64,000 nt of DNA from Candidatus Latescibacterota bacterium (GTDB lineage Bacteria; Latescibacterota; UBA2968; UBA8231): assembly GCA_020852055.1 (NCBI GenBank), contig JADZBP010000251.1, positions 1 through 64,000 on the forward strand, in the 5' to 3' direction. The notes below the pieces were generated by a model. It had not been told where the DNA came from, did not search any database, and saw only the letters and a list, made by a program, of their open reading frames with translations. Of the stretch, positions 27,045 to 37,359 are shown in pieces (position 1 is the stretch's first letter; every line of letters starts with the position of its first letter). The translations under genes and the position numbers were made by a program.

Positions 27045-29235
27045 GTTGTTCCGCCAGAAAGCGGAAGGTTTCCCTGCCGTTGATGGTATGGGGGCCGTCG
27101 AAGAACTCGATCTGGGCCTTCTCTCCCAACCCCGACAACACGTAGCGCCGCTTGGTGCGGGCGAATTCGTACGCCACCCACTCGTCGGGGGCCACCCCGT
27201 CGTGGTGGCCGCGCTCCACCATGAAGGGGCGCGGGAAGATCAGCCAGCTCATCTCCGCATAGTTGAAGGTATTGCCCAGGTCGAACTCGGGCATCTCGTA
27301 CTCGGCGTGGAACATGTAGGAGTAGAGGTGGCGGACCGAGACGTTCTTCCAGATCCACTCGTTGTAATCCGCCGAACAGATGCTGAGGCAGTACTGCTCC
27401 AGGAGGGCCGGCACCCGCATGGCGGTCTTGCCCCCGTAGCTGAGGCCGTAAAAGGCCAGGCGTTTCTCATCCACAAAGGGCAGGCCGGCGAGCCACTCCA
27501 GAATGCGCTGGTGCTGGCGCACGATGAAGGAGAAGAGGGAGAGCTTGAGCGGGTTGGCCAGCCGCTGCAGCACCCGGTAGGTTTCGCCGCCGATATAGGG
27601 ATTCTGGGGGGAGAAGGTCACGAAGCCCTGTTCGGCCAGGTGGCAGGCGTACCGGTGATAGTAGGGGCTCTCGACCTGGGGATCGGCCACGTCCTGGGGC
27701 CGGCCTTCCAGGCCGTGCTGGCAGACCACCACCGGGCGCTTTTGTCCGGGACGGATATCCCTGGGGATCAGCAGGATGCCGTAGGCGTAGACCTCGGGGT
27801 ACACGTCGAGCACTACCTCGTAGCCGCGGTACTTGGGCTCGTCGTAGGCCAGACGGGTGCGGGGGTTGAGAGCCATGCGGGGGGCAGGCAGTTCGCCGAT
27901 GACTTCCTTGGAGAGATGGTTGCGATACCAGCGACAGGACTGCTGCCAACTCTGGACACTGCGGTCGTCGGCCCTGGCCCAGAAATCCCGGCGGCGGAAC
28001 TCGGCCTGGGCCAGCAACTCCTGGGTGTGATCCACCAGTTGGTGGAACTGCCGCTGCTGGCGGGCCGCGGCGTCGGGAAGAGGGGAGAGGCGGCGCACCT
28101 TGCCGGCCCGGGGTTTGCGCCGGCCTTCGACGCCCAGGTTTCTGAGGAAGCGGGCCAGCAGTGCGTCGCTGCCCGGCAGGGTGCTGGTGCAGAAGGAGAA
28201 GGTGTGCCGGCCGTCCGCCAGTTGGCAGGCCCGCGTGAACTCGGCTTGCACGGCGGCGGCGGTGGGGGTGGTGATCCCTCCCGGCGCGGCGCCGCTGCGC
28301 TGTGGCGTGACCGGGGGCGGGCCGGAGATCTGCGGATGGGGGCAGTGCTCCACGCAGAGGGCGCGGGGGGCCACCATTGCGGCCAGCTCCGCGTCGCCGA
28401 ATTGTTCGAGCAGGCCAAACACGTTTCGATAGATAGGCTCCTGCCACAGCTCCTGGCGCGGGCCGAAGTAGCCCGACACGGCGGTGGCGCGGAGGCGGGT
28501 ATCCAGCGCGGCGGCGTGCAGGGCCAGCAGTCCGCCCTCGCCGTAGCCGATCACCCCCATGGGCTGCCCGTCGGCGTTTAGGCAGTCGAGGGCGGCTGCG
28601 ATCTTCTGCACCTCGAAACCGATGAGGTGCCGGCCCAGTTCAAAGGCCGCCCGGTAGATGAACTCGCGGTGGGGCTGGTTGGTCATCCGAATGGCTGGGT
28701 TGCCCGAATGGGTGTCGCCCCGGTCGATGAGGCAGGGCACCAGCACCTGGCAGCCGGCTTCGGCCAGCCGGTGGGCGAACCGGGCGCGGGGCGAGAGGCC
28801 GGGGGCCAGGCCGGCCAACTGTTCCGGGGTCCAGGCGCAGTCGGGCAGAGCGACGACACTGGCCCTGGTCCGCCCGGTGGGCCGCAGGAGCAGGCCCTCG
28901 CCCTCGACGTTCTTGAAGACCGGCCAGCGTACCGCCCAGATTTGGTACTCCGGGCCTTGGGCCAGCGGGCCGGGATGGGCCGGCTCGGAGAGCAACTGCA
29001 GGGCAGCGGGCAGGCGCTCGTCCACCGCGCCGATCAGGCGGCGCAGCTCGCGGCGCTTGACCGCTATGGCGCCTTCACCCGCTTTCCAGCGCCTGGCCCG
29101 CCGGGCTGGAGCGGCCTCCGTGCGGCGCAAGAGGTACTGGTGGAGCCCCGCCACCATCCGTGCGGCCAGGTCCCCTTCCCAGTCGAGGGGGGCGGTGTGG
29201 GGGAGGATCTGGGGAACGCTGGTCTTGCGGGCCAT
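26953..29235 (-). CDS. Alpha/beta hydrolase (dienelactone-hydrolase/acetyl-xylan-esterase-like), two hydrolase-like regions
   Basis: ATG at 29235 ([13 protein letters not shown]); '[20 protein letters not shown]' and '[23 protein letters not shown]', '[18 protein letters not shown]'. 3' end overlaps the convergent acyltransferase by 92 bp. Confidence 0.8.
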   Translation of the reverse strand: MARKTSVPQILPHTAPLDWEGDLAARMVAGLHQYLLRRTEAAPARRARRWKAGEGAIAVKRRELRRLIGAVDERLPAALQLLSEPAHPGPLAQGPEYQIWAVRWPVFKNVEGEGLLLRPTGRTRASVVALPDCAWTPEQLAGLAPGLSPRARFAHRLAEAGCQVLVPCLIDRGDTHSGNPAIRMTNQPHREFIYRAAFELGRHLIGFEVQKIAAALDCLNADGQPMGVIGYGEGGLLALHAAALDTRLRATAVSGYFGPRQELWQEPIYRNVFGLLEQFGDAELAAMVAPRALCVEHCPHPQISGPPPVTPQRSGAAPGGITTPTAAAVQAEFTRACQLADGRHTFSFCTSTLPGSDALLARFLRNLGVEGRRKPRAGKVRRLSPLPDAAARQQRQFHQLVDHTQELLAQAEFRRRDFWARADDRSVQSWQQSCRWYRNHLSKEVIGELPAPRMALNPRTRLAYDEPKYRGYEVVLDVYPEVYAYGILLIPRDIRPGQKRPVVVCQHGLEGRPQDVADPQVESPYYHRYACHLAEQGFVTFSPQNPYIGGETYRVLQRLANPLKLSLFSFIVRQHQRILEWLAGLPFVDEKRLAFYGLSYGGKTAMRVPALLEQYCLSICSADYNEWIWKNVSVRHLYSYMFHAEYEMPEFDLGNTFNYAEMSWLIFPRPFMVERGHHDGVAPDEWVAYEFARTKRRYVLSGLGEKAQIEFFDGPHTINGRETFRFLAEQLNWGGAPTGRAKRGGNARRRPGKPAARPPR

Positions 29236-29408
29236 CCTGCACCTGCCTTGAGAGGGGGCGATGTGGCCGGGAATATAGCCCGCTGGCCCGCCGGCATCCA
29301 GGCAGCGGCGCGGCGGGTGGAGCCGCGCGAGATTTTGTTTGGACGGGAAACAGGGTCGGGCTACTTTACGGGAATGAGCACCTCCCACCTCTCCACCGCA
29401 GAGGTCCC

Positions 29409-29888
29409 ATGCCCTATACCGTCGCGCTTCAGCAGGTGGCGCCCCGCCGTCTCGCCGCGGCGCAGACCAGGGTCAGCGCCCAGACCCTGGTGCCCGCGAT
29501 CAGGCCGCTCTTCGACGAGGTATACAGCTACCTGAATGGCGCGGGCATCAGAGAGCGGGGACTCAACGTGATCATCTACTGGAACGAAGCCGGGCGCAAT
29601 CTGCTGGACAGCGAGGAGGGGCTGGTCATGGAGGCGGGGGTGGAGGTGGAGGCGATGGTGCCGCAGGGCGCTAGGGTCCACACCGTCGGCACACCGGCCG
29701 GCCGGTGTGCCGGCACCGTACATAGGGGACCCTCTGACCAGTTGGGCAAAGCCCACGAGGCGGTGCGCGCCTGGTGTGCAGCGCAGGGCCTGCATCTCGC
29801 CGGCCCCAACTGGGAGGTGTACGGGCACTGGAACGACGATCCGCAAGAGCTGCGCACCGAGGTGTTCTATCTCCTGTCCAATCCGTGA
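29409..29888 (+). CDS. GyrI-like / AraC-type effector-binding domain protein
   Basis: 159 aa from ATG at 29409; 'GTPAGRCAGTVHRGPSDQLGKAHEAVRAWCAAQGLHLAGPNWEVYGHWNDDPQELRTEVFYLL'. Confidence 0.8.
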   Translation: MPYTVALQQVAPRRLAAAQTRVSAQTLVPAIRPLFDEVYSYLNGAGIRERGLNVIIYWNEAGRNLLDSEEGLVMEAGVEVEAMVPQGARVHTVGTPAGRCAGTVHRGPSDQLGKAHEAVRAWCAAQGLHLAGPNWEVYGHWNDDPQELRTEVFYLLSNP

Positions 29889-29899
29889 GTGAGGAAAGC

Positions 29900-31342
29900 A
29901 TGGCCGCCAAACCGCAATTGCTCAGCGACGCCCAGATGCAGCATTTCCTCCGCGAGGGCTATCTCCTCATCCAGGCGGAGTTCCCCGTCCCGCTCCACCA
30001 GGACATCTACCAGCGCATCGAGACGGTGTTCGAGAAGGAGCGGAATCCGGGGAACAACATCCTGCCCCGGGTGCCCCAGATCCAGCGGGTGTACGACCAC
30101 CCGGCAGTGCAGGGGGCCCTGACCAGCATCCTGGGGCCCGACTACCTGATGAACCCCCACCGCCACTGCCACCTCAACCCGCCCGGCAGCAAGGGCCAGC
30201 ACTGGCACAAGGACAACTATGTCTTCGACGAGATACTGCGCCAGCCCCGGCCGCGCTGGGTCTTTGCCTTTTATTATCCGCAGGAGGTCACCCCGGACAT
30301 GGGCGGCACCGGCATCCTGCCGGGCCGGCACTACCACCACCATATCTCCAGCGCCGACCCGGCACTGACCAGCGAAACCGAGCTGCCCCTGTGCGGCCCG
30401 GCCGGCACCGTGGCCATCGTGCATTACGACGCCTGGCATCGGGCCACCCCCAACCGCAGCGAGCGCAAGCGCTACATGCTCAAATTCCTCTTCGAGCGCC
30501 TCAGCGAACCGCAGACCGCCGCATGGGATCACGGCGGCGGGGCCTGGCCGGAGGGCACGGGGGAGTTGGAGGGTATTCACGCCGAGGTATGGAACTGGCT
30601 GCGGGGTGCGCCCGGCAACCGGGGCCAGGGCCAGGCGCCCGCGCCGGCGCCGGCGCTGCTGGAACAGTTGCGCGAGGGAGAGCAGGTAGAGCGCCTGCAG
30701 GCCGCCTATCAGGTGGCCGCCTGCGGCGAGGCGGCGCTGCCGGCCCTGGTGCCGGCGTTCGCCAGCGAAGCGGCTGCCGCTGCCGATCACCTGTGGGACA
30801 AGATGCCGGGCAATCCGCGGGGCAGCAACCCGCCCGCCGGCGCCGCGGGGCTGGCCCTGGCTGCCTTGGGCCGGCCAGCCGTGGCGCCGCTGGCCGGGCT
30901 GCTGGAACACGCGCACTGGGGCGTGCGGGCCCTGGCCGCCGACACCCTGGGCAATATGGGCAGCGCCGCCCATACGGCGGTGCCCGGGCTGGCGCGCCTG
31001 CTGGCCGACGATCACCCGCGGGTGCGCCGCCACGCGGCCGAGGCCCTGGGGCGGGTGGGTGCGGCGGCGGCCCCGGCGCTGCCGGCACTGATCGACCATA
31101 TCCGCGACCCGGATATGCGGGTGCGCCACAACGCCTGCCTGGCCCTGGCCAAGATCGGCCAGCCCGCCGAGGCGGCCATCGCGCCGCTGCTGGAGACGCT
31201 GGAGGACGAGGATCGCTACGTGCGTTATTTTTCCGGGGTGGCCCTGCGCCGCCTGGCCACCCCCGAGTCCCAGCGGGTGCTGCTCGACGCGCTCTTCACG
31301 GCGCGCTGGTGCCCGGTCACCAATCCCGAGAACATGTACTGA
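29900..31342 (+). CDS. PhyH-domain dioxygenase fused to C-terminal HEAT repeats
   Basis: ATG at 29900 (GTG at 29885 possible); PhyH 'QHWHKDNYVF...GTGILPGRHYHHH...AIVHYDAWHRATPNRSERKRYMLKFLFERL'; HEAT 'VRALAADTLGNMGSAAHTAVPGLARLLADDHPRVRRHAAEALGRVGAAAAPALPALIDHIRDPDMRVRHNACLALAKIG'. Confidence 0.88.
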   Translation: MAAKPQLLSDAQMQHFLREGYLLIQAEFPVPLHQDIYQRIETVFEKERNPGNNILPRVPQIQRVYDHPAVQGALTSILGPDYLMNPHRHCHLNPPGSKGQHWHKDNYVFDEILRQPRPRWVFAFYYPQEVTPDMGGTGILPGRHYHHHISSADPALTSETELPLCGPAGTVAIVHYDAWHRATPNRSERKRYMLKFLFERLSEPQTAAWDHGGGAWPEGTGELEGIHAEVWNWLRGAPGNRGQGQAPAPAPALLEQLREGEQVERLQAAYQVAACGEAALPALVPAFASEAAAAADHLWDKMPGNPRGSNPPAGAAGLALAALGRPAVAPLAGLLEHAHWGVRALAADTLGNMGSAAHTAVPGLARLLADDHPRVRRHAAEALGRVGAAAAPALPALIDHIRDPDMRVRHNACLALAKIGQPAEAAIAPLLETLEDEDRYVRYFSGVALRRLATPESQRVLLDALFTARWCPVTNPENMY

Positions 31343-31353
31343 GGAGATAAACC

Positions 31354-32016
31354 ATGTGTGGCCGTTTCGCCCTCCACCATGCCACCGCCGAGGTGAGCGA
31401 GTATTTCGGCGTCGAGCACCTCTCCATCGAGTTGACGCCGCGCTACAACATCGCTCCCACCCAGCCGGTGGCGGTGGTGCGCCAGCGCGGGGTGCGCCGT
31501 CTCGACGCCTGCAAGTGGGGTCTGGTGCCTTCCTGGGCCAAAGACCCCAAGATCGGCAACCGCATGATCAACGCCCGCGCCGAGACCTTGGCCGAGAAAC
31601 CCGCCTTCAAAAACGCCCTCAAGCGCCGGCGCTGCCTGATCCCGGCCAGCGGCTTCTACGAGTGGCGGCAGGAGGGCGAGGAGCGCTTCCCCACCTATAT
31701 CCACCCCCGGGACGAGTCCTTGCTGGCGCTGGCCGGATTGTGGGAGGAATGGCAGTCTCCCGAGGGGGAGCAGTTGCTGTCCTGCACCATCCTCACCACC
31801 GGGGCCAATGCCTTCATGTCGGCCATCCACACCCGCATGCCGGTCATCCTGCCGCCGGTCGCCCGCGAAGCGTGGCTCGACTCGGCGACGCAGGAGTTGG
31901 AGCCGCTGCTGGCCCTGCTGCAACCCCTGGCCGGCGATGACCTGGCCGCCCATACCGTGGGCCGGCAGGTGAACACCGCCGCCTTCGACGCGCCCTCCTG
32001 CATTCAGCCGGTGTAG
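31354..32016 (+). CDS. SOS response-associated peptidase (SRAP/HMCES/YedK family)
   Basis: 220 aa starting MCGRF (catalytic Cys2); 'RYNIAPTQPVAVV', 'WGLVPSWAKDPKIGNRMINARAETLAEKPAFKNALKRRRCLIPASGFYEW', 'IHTRMPVIL'. Confidence 0.95.
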   Translation: MCGRFALHHATAEVSEYFGVEHLSIELTPRYNIAPTQPVAVVRQRGVRRLDACKWGLVPSWAKDPKIGNRMINARAETLAEKPAFKNALKRRRCLIPASGFYEWRQEGEERFPTYIHPRDESLLALAGLWEEWQSPEGEQLLSCTILTTGANAFMSAIHTRMPVILPPVAREAWLDSATQELEPLLALLQPLAGDDLAAHTVGRQVNTAAFDAPSCIQPV

Positions 32017-32039
32017 CAGTTGGGGGCATCTCCCCTCCG

Positions 32040-33596
32040 CTAGCGCACTTCCCCGGTGCGCAGCCACTTCCAGATCTCGCGCAGTTTGGGCGGCTTGCCG
32101 CTCATCAGGATGCCGATGCGGAAGATCCGGGCCGCCGCGCGAATGGCCAGGGCGATGGCCGCCACCATCAGCAGGGCCGTGGCCAGGTATTCCCAGAGGG
32201 CCGGCGGGCCGGCGGCGCGGTTCATCATCACAAAGGGGGTGAAGGGCGGGATGAAGGAGAGCACCCGCGCCAGCAGGCCGTTGGGGTCCTGGCCCACCGG
32301 CACCATGGCGAAGAGCGGGATCATCATCGGCACCAGGATCGGCATCATCAGATTCTGGGTTTCCTGCAGGCTGTTGCACAGCGAGCCGATGCTCACCAGC
32401 AGGGCGGCGTAGAAGAGATAGCCGAGGAAGAAGTAGACCACGAAGGAGCACAGGTAGAAGGGATTGGCGACGATCTGGGCCACCGCCATGGCCGAGGCGC
32501 CCAGCAGGCCGGGCACGATGGCCACCGCCAGGCTGATGAACACCGACCAGGAGCCCACCACCGTCAGCCCCGAGGCGGCGGTGCCGGCGATCTTGCCGGC
32601 CATCAACTCGTCGGCGTCCACCGAGGAGAGCAGCACCTCGACGATGCGGCTCGACTTCTCCTCGATGGTGCTGTTGAGCAGCATCTGGGCGCTGGTGAAG
32701 ACGGCGATCCACAACAGGTACACGAAGGCCAGGGGCGCCCACTGCCGGGCCTTGTCGCCAAAGGCCACCTGTTGCTCGGCGCCGCCCTCGTCGAGCCGCC
32801 GCCCCGAAAAGGCGAGGGGGGCCTGGACCCACTGGGCGGTCTGAGGGTCGAGGTGGACCTTGGCGAGGCGCTGCTGGCGGATGAGGCCGGTGGCCAGGCC
32901 GCTGAACCAGTCGTGCAATTCGGTATCGGTGAGGTTGCGGGAGACGTACTTGCAGTCCTGCGATCCGGCCACCGGGTCGGGCCCGATGATGAAATAGGCG
33001 AAGAGTTCACCCTGCGCCACCAGCTGGTTGAGCCGGGCCTGAGGGTCGCTCTCGCCGGGGGGCGCCTCGATCCGGCGGTAGCGGTTCTGGGCAAAGTCGA
33101 GGCCCAGCTCCTTCAGTTCAGCGGCGGAGATCTGTTGTTGCCACGCCCGCAGCGCGCCGGCTTCGGCCAGCAGGGCGCGGGTGGCTTCGGGCAGGGCGCC
33201 GCTCGTGTCGGCAGGGGTATCCTGGCGGGCCAGTTGCCCGATGAGCTGGGCGCGCTGGTTTTCTTCGAGGGGCAGCAGGCCCAGGGCGAGTTGGCGCAGG
33301 GGAGCGGGTAGCTGGTCGAAAGCCGCCCCACCCTGGCGGTAGGCGGTGGCGGCCCCTTCGAAGGCCGCGGCCAGATCCTGGGCGGCGATCTTCTCCTCCA
33401 CCTGCTGCAGCAGGAAGCCGGAGTGGTCGAGCACCGCAAAGGTGCGCACCTCCTTGGCCCGGGCCAGGAGCAGGGGCACACAGATGCCCAGGGTGATGAT
33501 GAGGGGAAAGGTGAGGATGCCGATCCAGAAGGCCTTGGTGCGCAGATTTTCCAGGTACTCGCGCCGGGCGACCAGGTAGACCTCAGACAGCCGCAT
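32040..33596 (-). CDS. ABC transporter permease (NatB/ABC-2 type)
   Basis: 'MRLSEVYLVARREYLENLRTKAFWIGILTFPLII', 'LNSTIEEKSSRIVEVLLSSVDADELMAGKIAG'. Confidence 0.88.
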   Translation of the reverse strand: MRLSEVYLVARREYLENLRTKAFWIGILTFPLIITLGICVPLLLARAKEVRTFAVLDHSGFLLQQVEEKIAAQDLAAAFEGAATAYRQGGAAFDQLPAPLRQLALGLLPLEENQRAQLIGQLARQDTPADTSGALPEATRALLAEAGALRAWQQQISAAELKELGLDFAQNRYRRIEAPPGESDPQARLNQLVAQGELFAYFIIGPDPVAGSQDCKYVSRNLTDTELHDWFSGLATGLIRQQRLAKVHLDPQTAQWVQAPLAFSGRRLDEGGAEQQVAFGDKARQWAPLAFVYLLWIAVFTSAQMLLNSTIEEKSSRIVEVLLSSVDADELMAGKIAGTAASGLTVVGSWSVFISLAVAIVPGLLGASAMAVAQIVANPFYLCSFVVYFFLGYLFYAALLVSIGSLCNSLQETQNLMMPILVPMMIPLFAMVPVGQDPNGLLARVLSFIPPFTPFVMMNRAAGPPALWEYLATALLMVAAIALAIRAAARIFRIGILMSGKPPKLREIWKWLRTGEVR

Positions 33597-34506
33597 CGGT
33601 TTGCCCCCCCACGGCCCGGACAAAAACCTCGTGTAAGGAGGTGGCCCGCACCTCGAAGCGCCGGACCTGGGCCTGTCCGATCAGAGCGGCGAGCAGGCGC
33701 TGCGGATCGGCGCCCTCGGCCAGGGAGAGGTCGGCCTGGCGGCCGGCGGCGCTGACCCGGGCCACGCCCGGCAGGTGTTCCCACGCCACCGCCTCCTCGG
33801 TCTCGACCACCACGCTGCGGCCGGCGCGGGCGCGCACCTCTTCCAGGGGGCCTTCGACCAGTTTGCGGCCCCGGTCGATGAGCACCACCCGGTCGCACAA
33901 CTGCTCGGCCTGCTCCATCACGTGGGTGGAGAAGATCACCGTCCGGCCCTCGCGCCGCAGCTCCAGGATCAGGTCGCGCATGGCGTCGCGGCTGAGGGGG
34001 TCGAGCCCGGAAAAGGGCTCGTCGAGGATCACCAGTTCGGGGCGGTGGATCAGCGACACCAGGATCTGCAGCTTCTGGCCCATACCCTTGGAAAGGGTCT
34101 CGCATTTCTTGTCGGCCCACTCGGACAGCCCCAGGGTGGCCAGCAACTCGCCGGCCCGCTGCCGGGCCTGGCCGGCCTCCATACCCTTGAGCTGGGCGAA
34201 GTAGAGGATCAGGTCGCGCACCCGCATCTTCTTGTAGAGCCCCTTTTCCTCGGGCAGGTACCCGAGGCGGTGTTTGACCCGGGCCGGGTCGCTGTGGCCC
34301 AGTACCTGCAACTGCCCGGCGTCGGGGCGGAAGATGCCGATGATCAGGCGGATGGTGGTGGTCTTGCCGGCCCCGTTGGGTCCCAGGAAGCCGCAGATAC
34401 AACCGGTGGGGATGCGCAGCCAGAGACCATCGAGGGCCACCGTGTCGCCGAAATTCTTGCACACCCCTTCGAGCACTACTGCGTCCACTGAGGCTTCCTT
34501 TTCCAT
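33583..34506 (-). CDS. ABC transporter ATP-binding protein (NatA/ABC-2 type)
   Basis: ATG at 34506; Walker A 'GPNGAGKTTTIR', signature-like 'LSKGMGQKLQIL', Walker B 'LVILDEPFSGLDP'; overlaps the permease start by 14 bp. Confidence 0.93.
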   Translation of the reverse strand: MEKEASVDAVVLEGVCKNFGDTVALDGLWLRIPTGCICGFLGPNGAGKTTTIRLIIGIFRPDAGQLQVLGHSDPARVKHRLGYLPEEKGLYKKMRVRDLILYFAQLKGMEAGQARQRAGELLATLGLSEWADKKCETLSKGMGQKLQILVSLIHRPELVILDEPFSGLDPLSRDAMRDLILELRREGRTVIFSTHVMEQAEQLCDRVVLIDRGRKLVEGPLEEVRARAGRSVVVETEEAVAWEHLPGVARVSAAGRQADLSLAEGADPQRLLAALIGQAQVRRFEVRATSLHEVFVRAVGGQTDAAV

Positions 34507-34551
34507 TGACAGGGGGTTCGCTAATGGTGATTTTGGTCGGCGAATGAGGCC

Positions 34552-35394
34552 ATGGCCATGTCTGCTTCCGATACCGATCCCTTCTTTGCCCTGACCCTGG
34601 GCCCCGACGCGCAGATCGACCTGGTGCGCTGCGCCCTGTTCATCGCCCGTGACGCCTATCCCGATCTGGACGTGGAAGGATATGTGGCGCGGGTGGGGGC
34701 CATGGCCGCCGAGTTGCTGCCGCGCTGTGTCGACCAGACCGACCTGGAGCGGGTGCACCTGCTCAATCGCTACCTGTTCGAGGAGCAGGGCTTCAGAGGC
34801 TCGGCCCAGGAGCCCTATTACGACCCGCGCAACAGTTATCTCAACGAGGTGCTGGAGCGCCGTCTGGGCATTCCCATCACCCTGGCCCTGGTCTATCTGG
34901 CGGTGGGCCGCCAGCTGGGCCTGGACCTGGAAGGGGTCAACTTCCCCGGCCACTTCCTGGTGCGCTGCGCCCTGCCCGGCGAGCAGTTGTTCATCGATCC
35001 CTTCATGGAGGGCCGCCTGCTCGATACCCACGACCTGGAGGATCTGCTGCGCCGGGTCAACCGCGGCGAGGCCATGCCCATCGAGGAGCGGTTCCTGCAG
35101 CCGGCCACCCCCAGGCAGATCCTGGCCCGTATGCTGCGCAACCTCAAGCAGATCCACATCCGCCAGCGCCGCTTTGCCCAGGCCATCCGCACCGGCGAGC
35201 AGATCCTCTGGCTACAGCCTTCCGAAGCCGAGGACTACCGAGATCTAGGATATCTCTACTATCAGGTGAGGGACAGCCGCCGTTCCCTGGAGGCGCTGGA
35301 GCAGTACCTCAGTCGCACTGGCGAGCCCGATGACGCCGGCGAGGTGCGCAGCCTCATCCAGGACCTGGCCTCCCGCCTGGGCTCCCTCAACTAG
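34552..35394 (+). CDS. SirB1 family transglutaminase-like/TPR protein
   Basis: 280 aa; 'LLNRYLFEEQGFRGSAQEPYYDPRNSYLNEVLERRLGIPITLALVYLAVGRQLGLDLEGVNFPGHFLVRC', C-terminal TPR. Confidence 0.88.
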   Translation: MAMSASDTDPFFALTLGPDAQIDLVRCALFIARDAYPDLDVEGYVARVGAMAAELLPRCVDQTDLERVHLLNRYLFEEQGFRGSAQEPYYDPRNSYLNEVLERRLGIPITLALVYLAVGRQLGLDLEGVNFPGHFLVRCALPGEQLFIDPFMEGRLLDTHDLEDLLRRVNRGEAMPIEERFLQPATPRQILARMLRNLKQIHIRQRRFAQAIRTGEQILWLQPSEAEDYRDLGYLYYQVRDSRRSLEALEQYLSRTGEPDDAGEVRSLIQDLASRLGSLN

Positions 35395-37309
35395 GGTCCG
35401 GGTCGAGGGCGCGGCGCACCGCCTGGAGAATCTCGGCGAACTGCAGCGGCTTGTGCAACACCTCCACCACCTGCGTATTGCCTTCCCATCCCTCGCCATA
35501 GCCGGTGAAGAGCAGGATCTTGAGCTGCGGGGCCAGCCGGCCCAGTTCCTCGAGCACCTGGTCGCCCGACAGCCGCGGCATCGCCAGGTCGAGGATCACC
35601 AGGTCGACCTGGCCTCCCAACTCCCCGAAACGCTCCAGTCCCTCGACGCCGTCGCTGGCCTCGCAGACGTGGTACCCGGCGCGTTTGAGCAACTGGGCCA
35701 CGGTTTCGCGCACTACATGTTCGTCTTCGATCAACAGCACAGTCTGGCTTCCAGGCACGGCGGGCTCCGGTTCGGGATGGGGTTCGCCTAAGGGCAGGAA
35801 GATCCAGAAACAGGCGCCGGCTCCCGGCGCACTCTGGCATTCGATCCAGCCCCGGTGCTCGCGCACGATGCCGTAGGCGGTGGCCAGCCCCATGCCCATG
35901 CCCTTGCCCACATCCTTGGTGGTGAAGAAGGGCTCGAAGAGGCGCTCCTGCGTCGCCTCGCTCATGCCGGCGCCGTTGTCGGCCACCTGCAGTTGGACAA
36001 AGGGGCCGGGACCGGCTTCGGGGGGCGGGGGCTGGGCCAGTTCGGCGGCTTCGATCTGGCGCAGGGCCAGGTGGATCAGCGGGGCGGCGGGGTGATGCTC
36101 CTCCACGGCGTCGCGGGCGTTGAGGCACAGGTTGAAGCAGGCCTGCTCCAGGGGGCCGGCCTCGCCGGCGATCACCAGCGAAGCGGGGGCGTCGAGGCGC
36201 AGGGCGAGATGGGAATCGAAGGACTGGCGGCAGCGGGCGACGACGCGGTCTAGCAGCGCCCGCAGATCCACCGGCGTCTGGTGGGCGCGGCGCGGGGTGC
36301 GGGTGAAGGCGGCCAATTGGCGCACCACCTCGGCGCCGCGGCGGGTGGCCAACTCGGCCTCCTGCAGGGCAAAACGCAGTTCCTCGGGGGCGTCGAGCAG
36401 GGCCAGCTCGAGATTGCCCAGGATCACCTGGAGGATGTTGTTGAAGTTGTGGGCCACCCCGGCACTGAGCTGGCCGACCGCGTCCAGTTTGCGCACCTGG
36501 TTCAACTGGGCTTCGAGCTGGGCGCGGTCCTCTTCGGTGTGCTTGCGCTCGGTGATGTCCTGGAACACGGCCTGCAGGTTGTAGATGGCGCCCTGCGGGT
36601 CGGTGAGGGGGTAGAAAACCACTGAACCCCAGCGGTAGTCGCCGGTCTTGCCGTGGTAGCGGAACTCGGTAGCCTTCACCGTCTGGCCCGTCATGGCCCG
36701 GGTGTAGGCGGCGCGCAGGGTGGCCAGGTCGTCGGGATGGGCCAGCTCCCAGCCCAGGTCCGGCCGGGTGTACAGCACCTCGGGAGCCAGTCCGGTCCAT
36801 TCCTCGACATGGAGGCTGATGGAGCGCAGATTGCCCTGCTCGTCGAAGAGCGCGGCGACAAAGTGGGGAACGGAGCTGAGGTTCTGATAGAGGGTGGTGG
36901 TCAGTTCGAGTTGCTCTTCCTGGTTCTTCAGCTCGGTGGTGTCCTCGCGCAGGATGAGGGCGCCGGTGACGCGCCCCTCCTGGTCTTTGACCGGGGTGGC
37001 GCGCACCTTGACGTAGACCCGCTTGCCGCCGCTGGTGCGCGGCGAGGCCCAGCTGAACGTACTCTCGCGGCCTTCCTCCAGCACCGCCTGCAGCAGCCCC
37101 TGCATCAGGTGGAATTCCTCGCCCTTGCCGGCGAAATCGAGGATGTGGAAACCGAGCCGATCCTCCCGGCTGAGATGGCGGCCGCGCTGGTGGGCGTAGT
37201 CGAGAAAGGCCTGGTTGATGCCGGTGATACGCCCCTCGCGGTCCACCAGGGTGGCGGGCAGGGGCAGGGCCTCGAAGAGGCTACCGGCGGTGAAGGGAAG
37301 TTCGCTCAT
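35387..37309 (-). CDS. Hybrid sensor histidine kinase/response regulator (multiple PAS, HisKA, HATPase, receiver)
   Basis: 640 aa; H-box 'GVAHNFNNILQVILGNLELA', HATPase 'CFNLCLNARDAVEE...GKGMGMGLATAYGIVREHRGWIE', receiver 'VLLIEDEHVVRE...DLVILDLAMPRLSGDQ'. Confidence 0.9.
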   Translation of the reverse strand: MSELPFTAGSLFEALPLPATLVDREGRITGINQAFLDYAHQRGRHLSREDRLGFHILDFAGKGEEFHLMQGLLQAVLEEGRESTFSWASPRTSGGKRVYVKVRATPVKDQEGRVTGALILREDTTELKNQEEQLELTTTLYQNLSSVPHFVAALFDEQGNLRSISLHVEEWTGLAPEVLYTRPDLGWELAHPDDLATLRAAYTRAMTGQTVKATEFRYHGKTGDYRWGSVVFYPLTDPQGAIYNLQAVFQDITERKHTEEDRAQLEAQLNQVRKLDAVGQLSAGVAHNFNNILQVILGNLELALLDAPEELRFALQEAELATRRGAEVVRQLAAFTRTPRRAHQTPVDLRALLDRVVARCRQSFDSHLALRLDAPASLVIAGEAGPLEQACFNLCLNARDAVEEHHPAAPLIHLALRQIEAAELAQPPPPEAGPGPFVQLQVADNGAGMSEATQERLFEPFFTTKDVGKGMGMGLATAYGIVREHRGWIECQSAPGAGACFWIFLPLGEPHPEPEPAVPGSQTVLLIEDEHVVRETVAQLLKRAGYHVCEASDGVEGLERFGELGGQVDLVILDLAMPRLSGDQVLEELGRLAPQLKILLFTGYGEGWEGNTQVVEVLHKPLQFAEILQAVRRALDPDPS

Positions 37310-37310
37310 C

Positions 37311-37340
37311 TTGACGTCTGCGAGATCCGCAGGTTATACT
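37311..37340 (+). promoter_or_regulatory. Sigma-70-like promoter with operator-like inverted repeat for the DapA-like gene
   Basis: TTGACG (37311-37316), 18-bp spacer, TATACT (37335-37340); spacer contains inverted repeat CTGCG-AGATC-CGCAG (37318-37332); ATG of the gene at 37360. Confidence 0.6.
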
Positions 37341-37359
37341 GTGCAAAAAGGAGGCAGCC

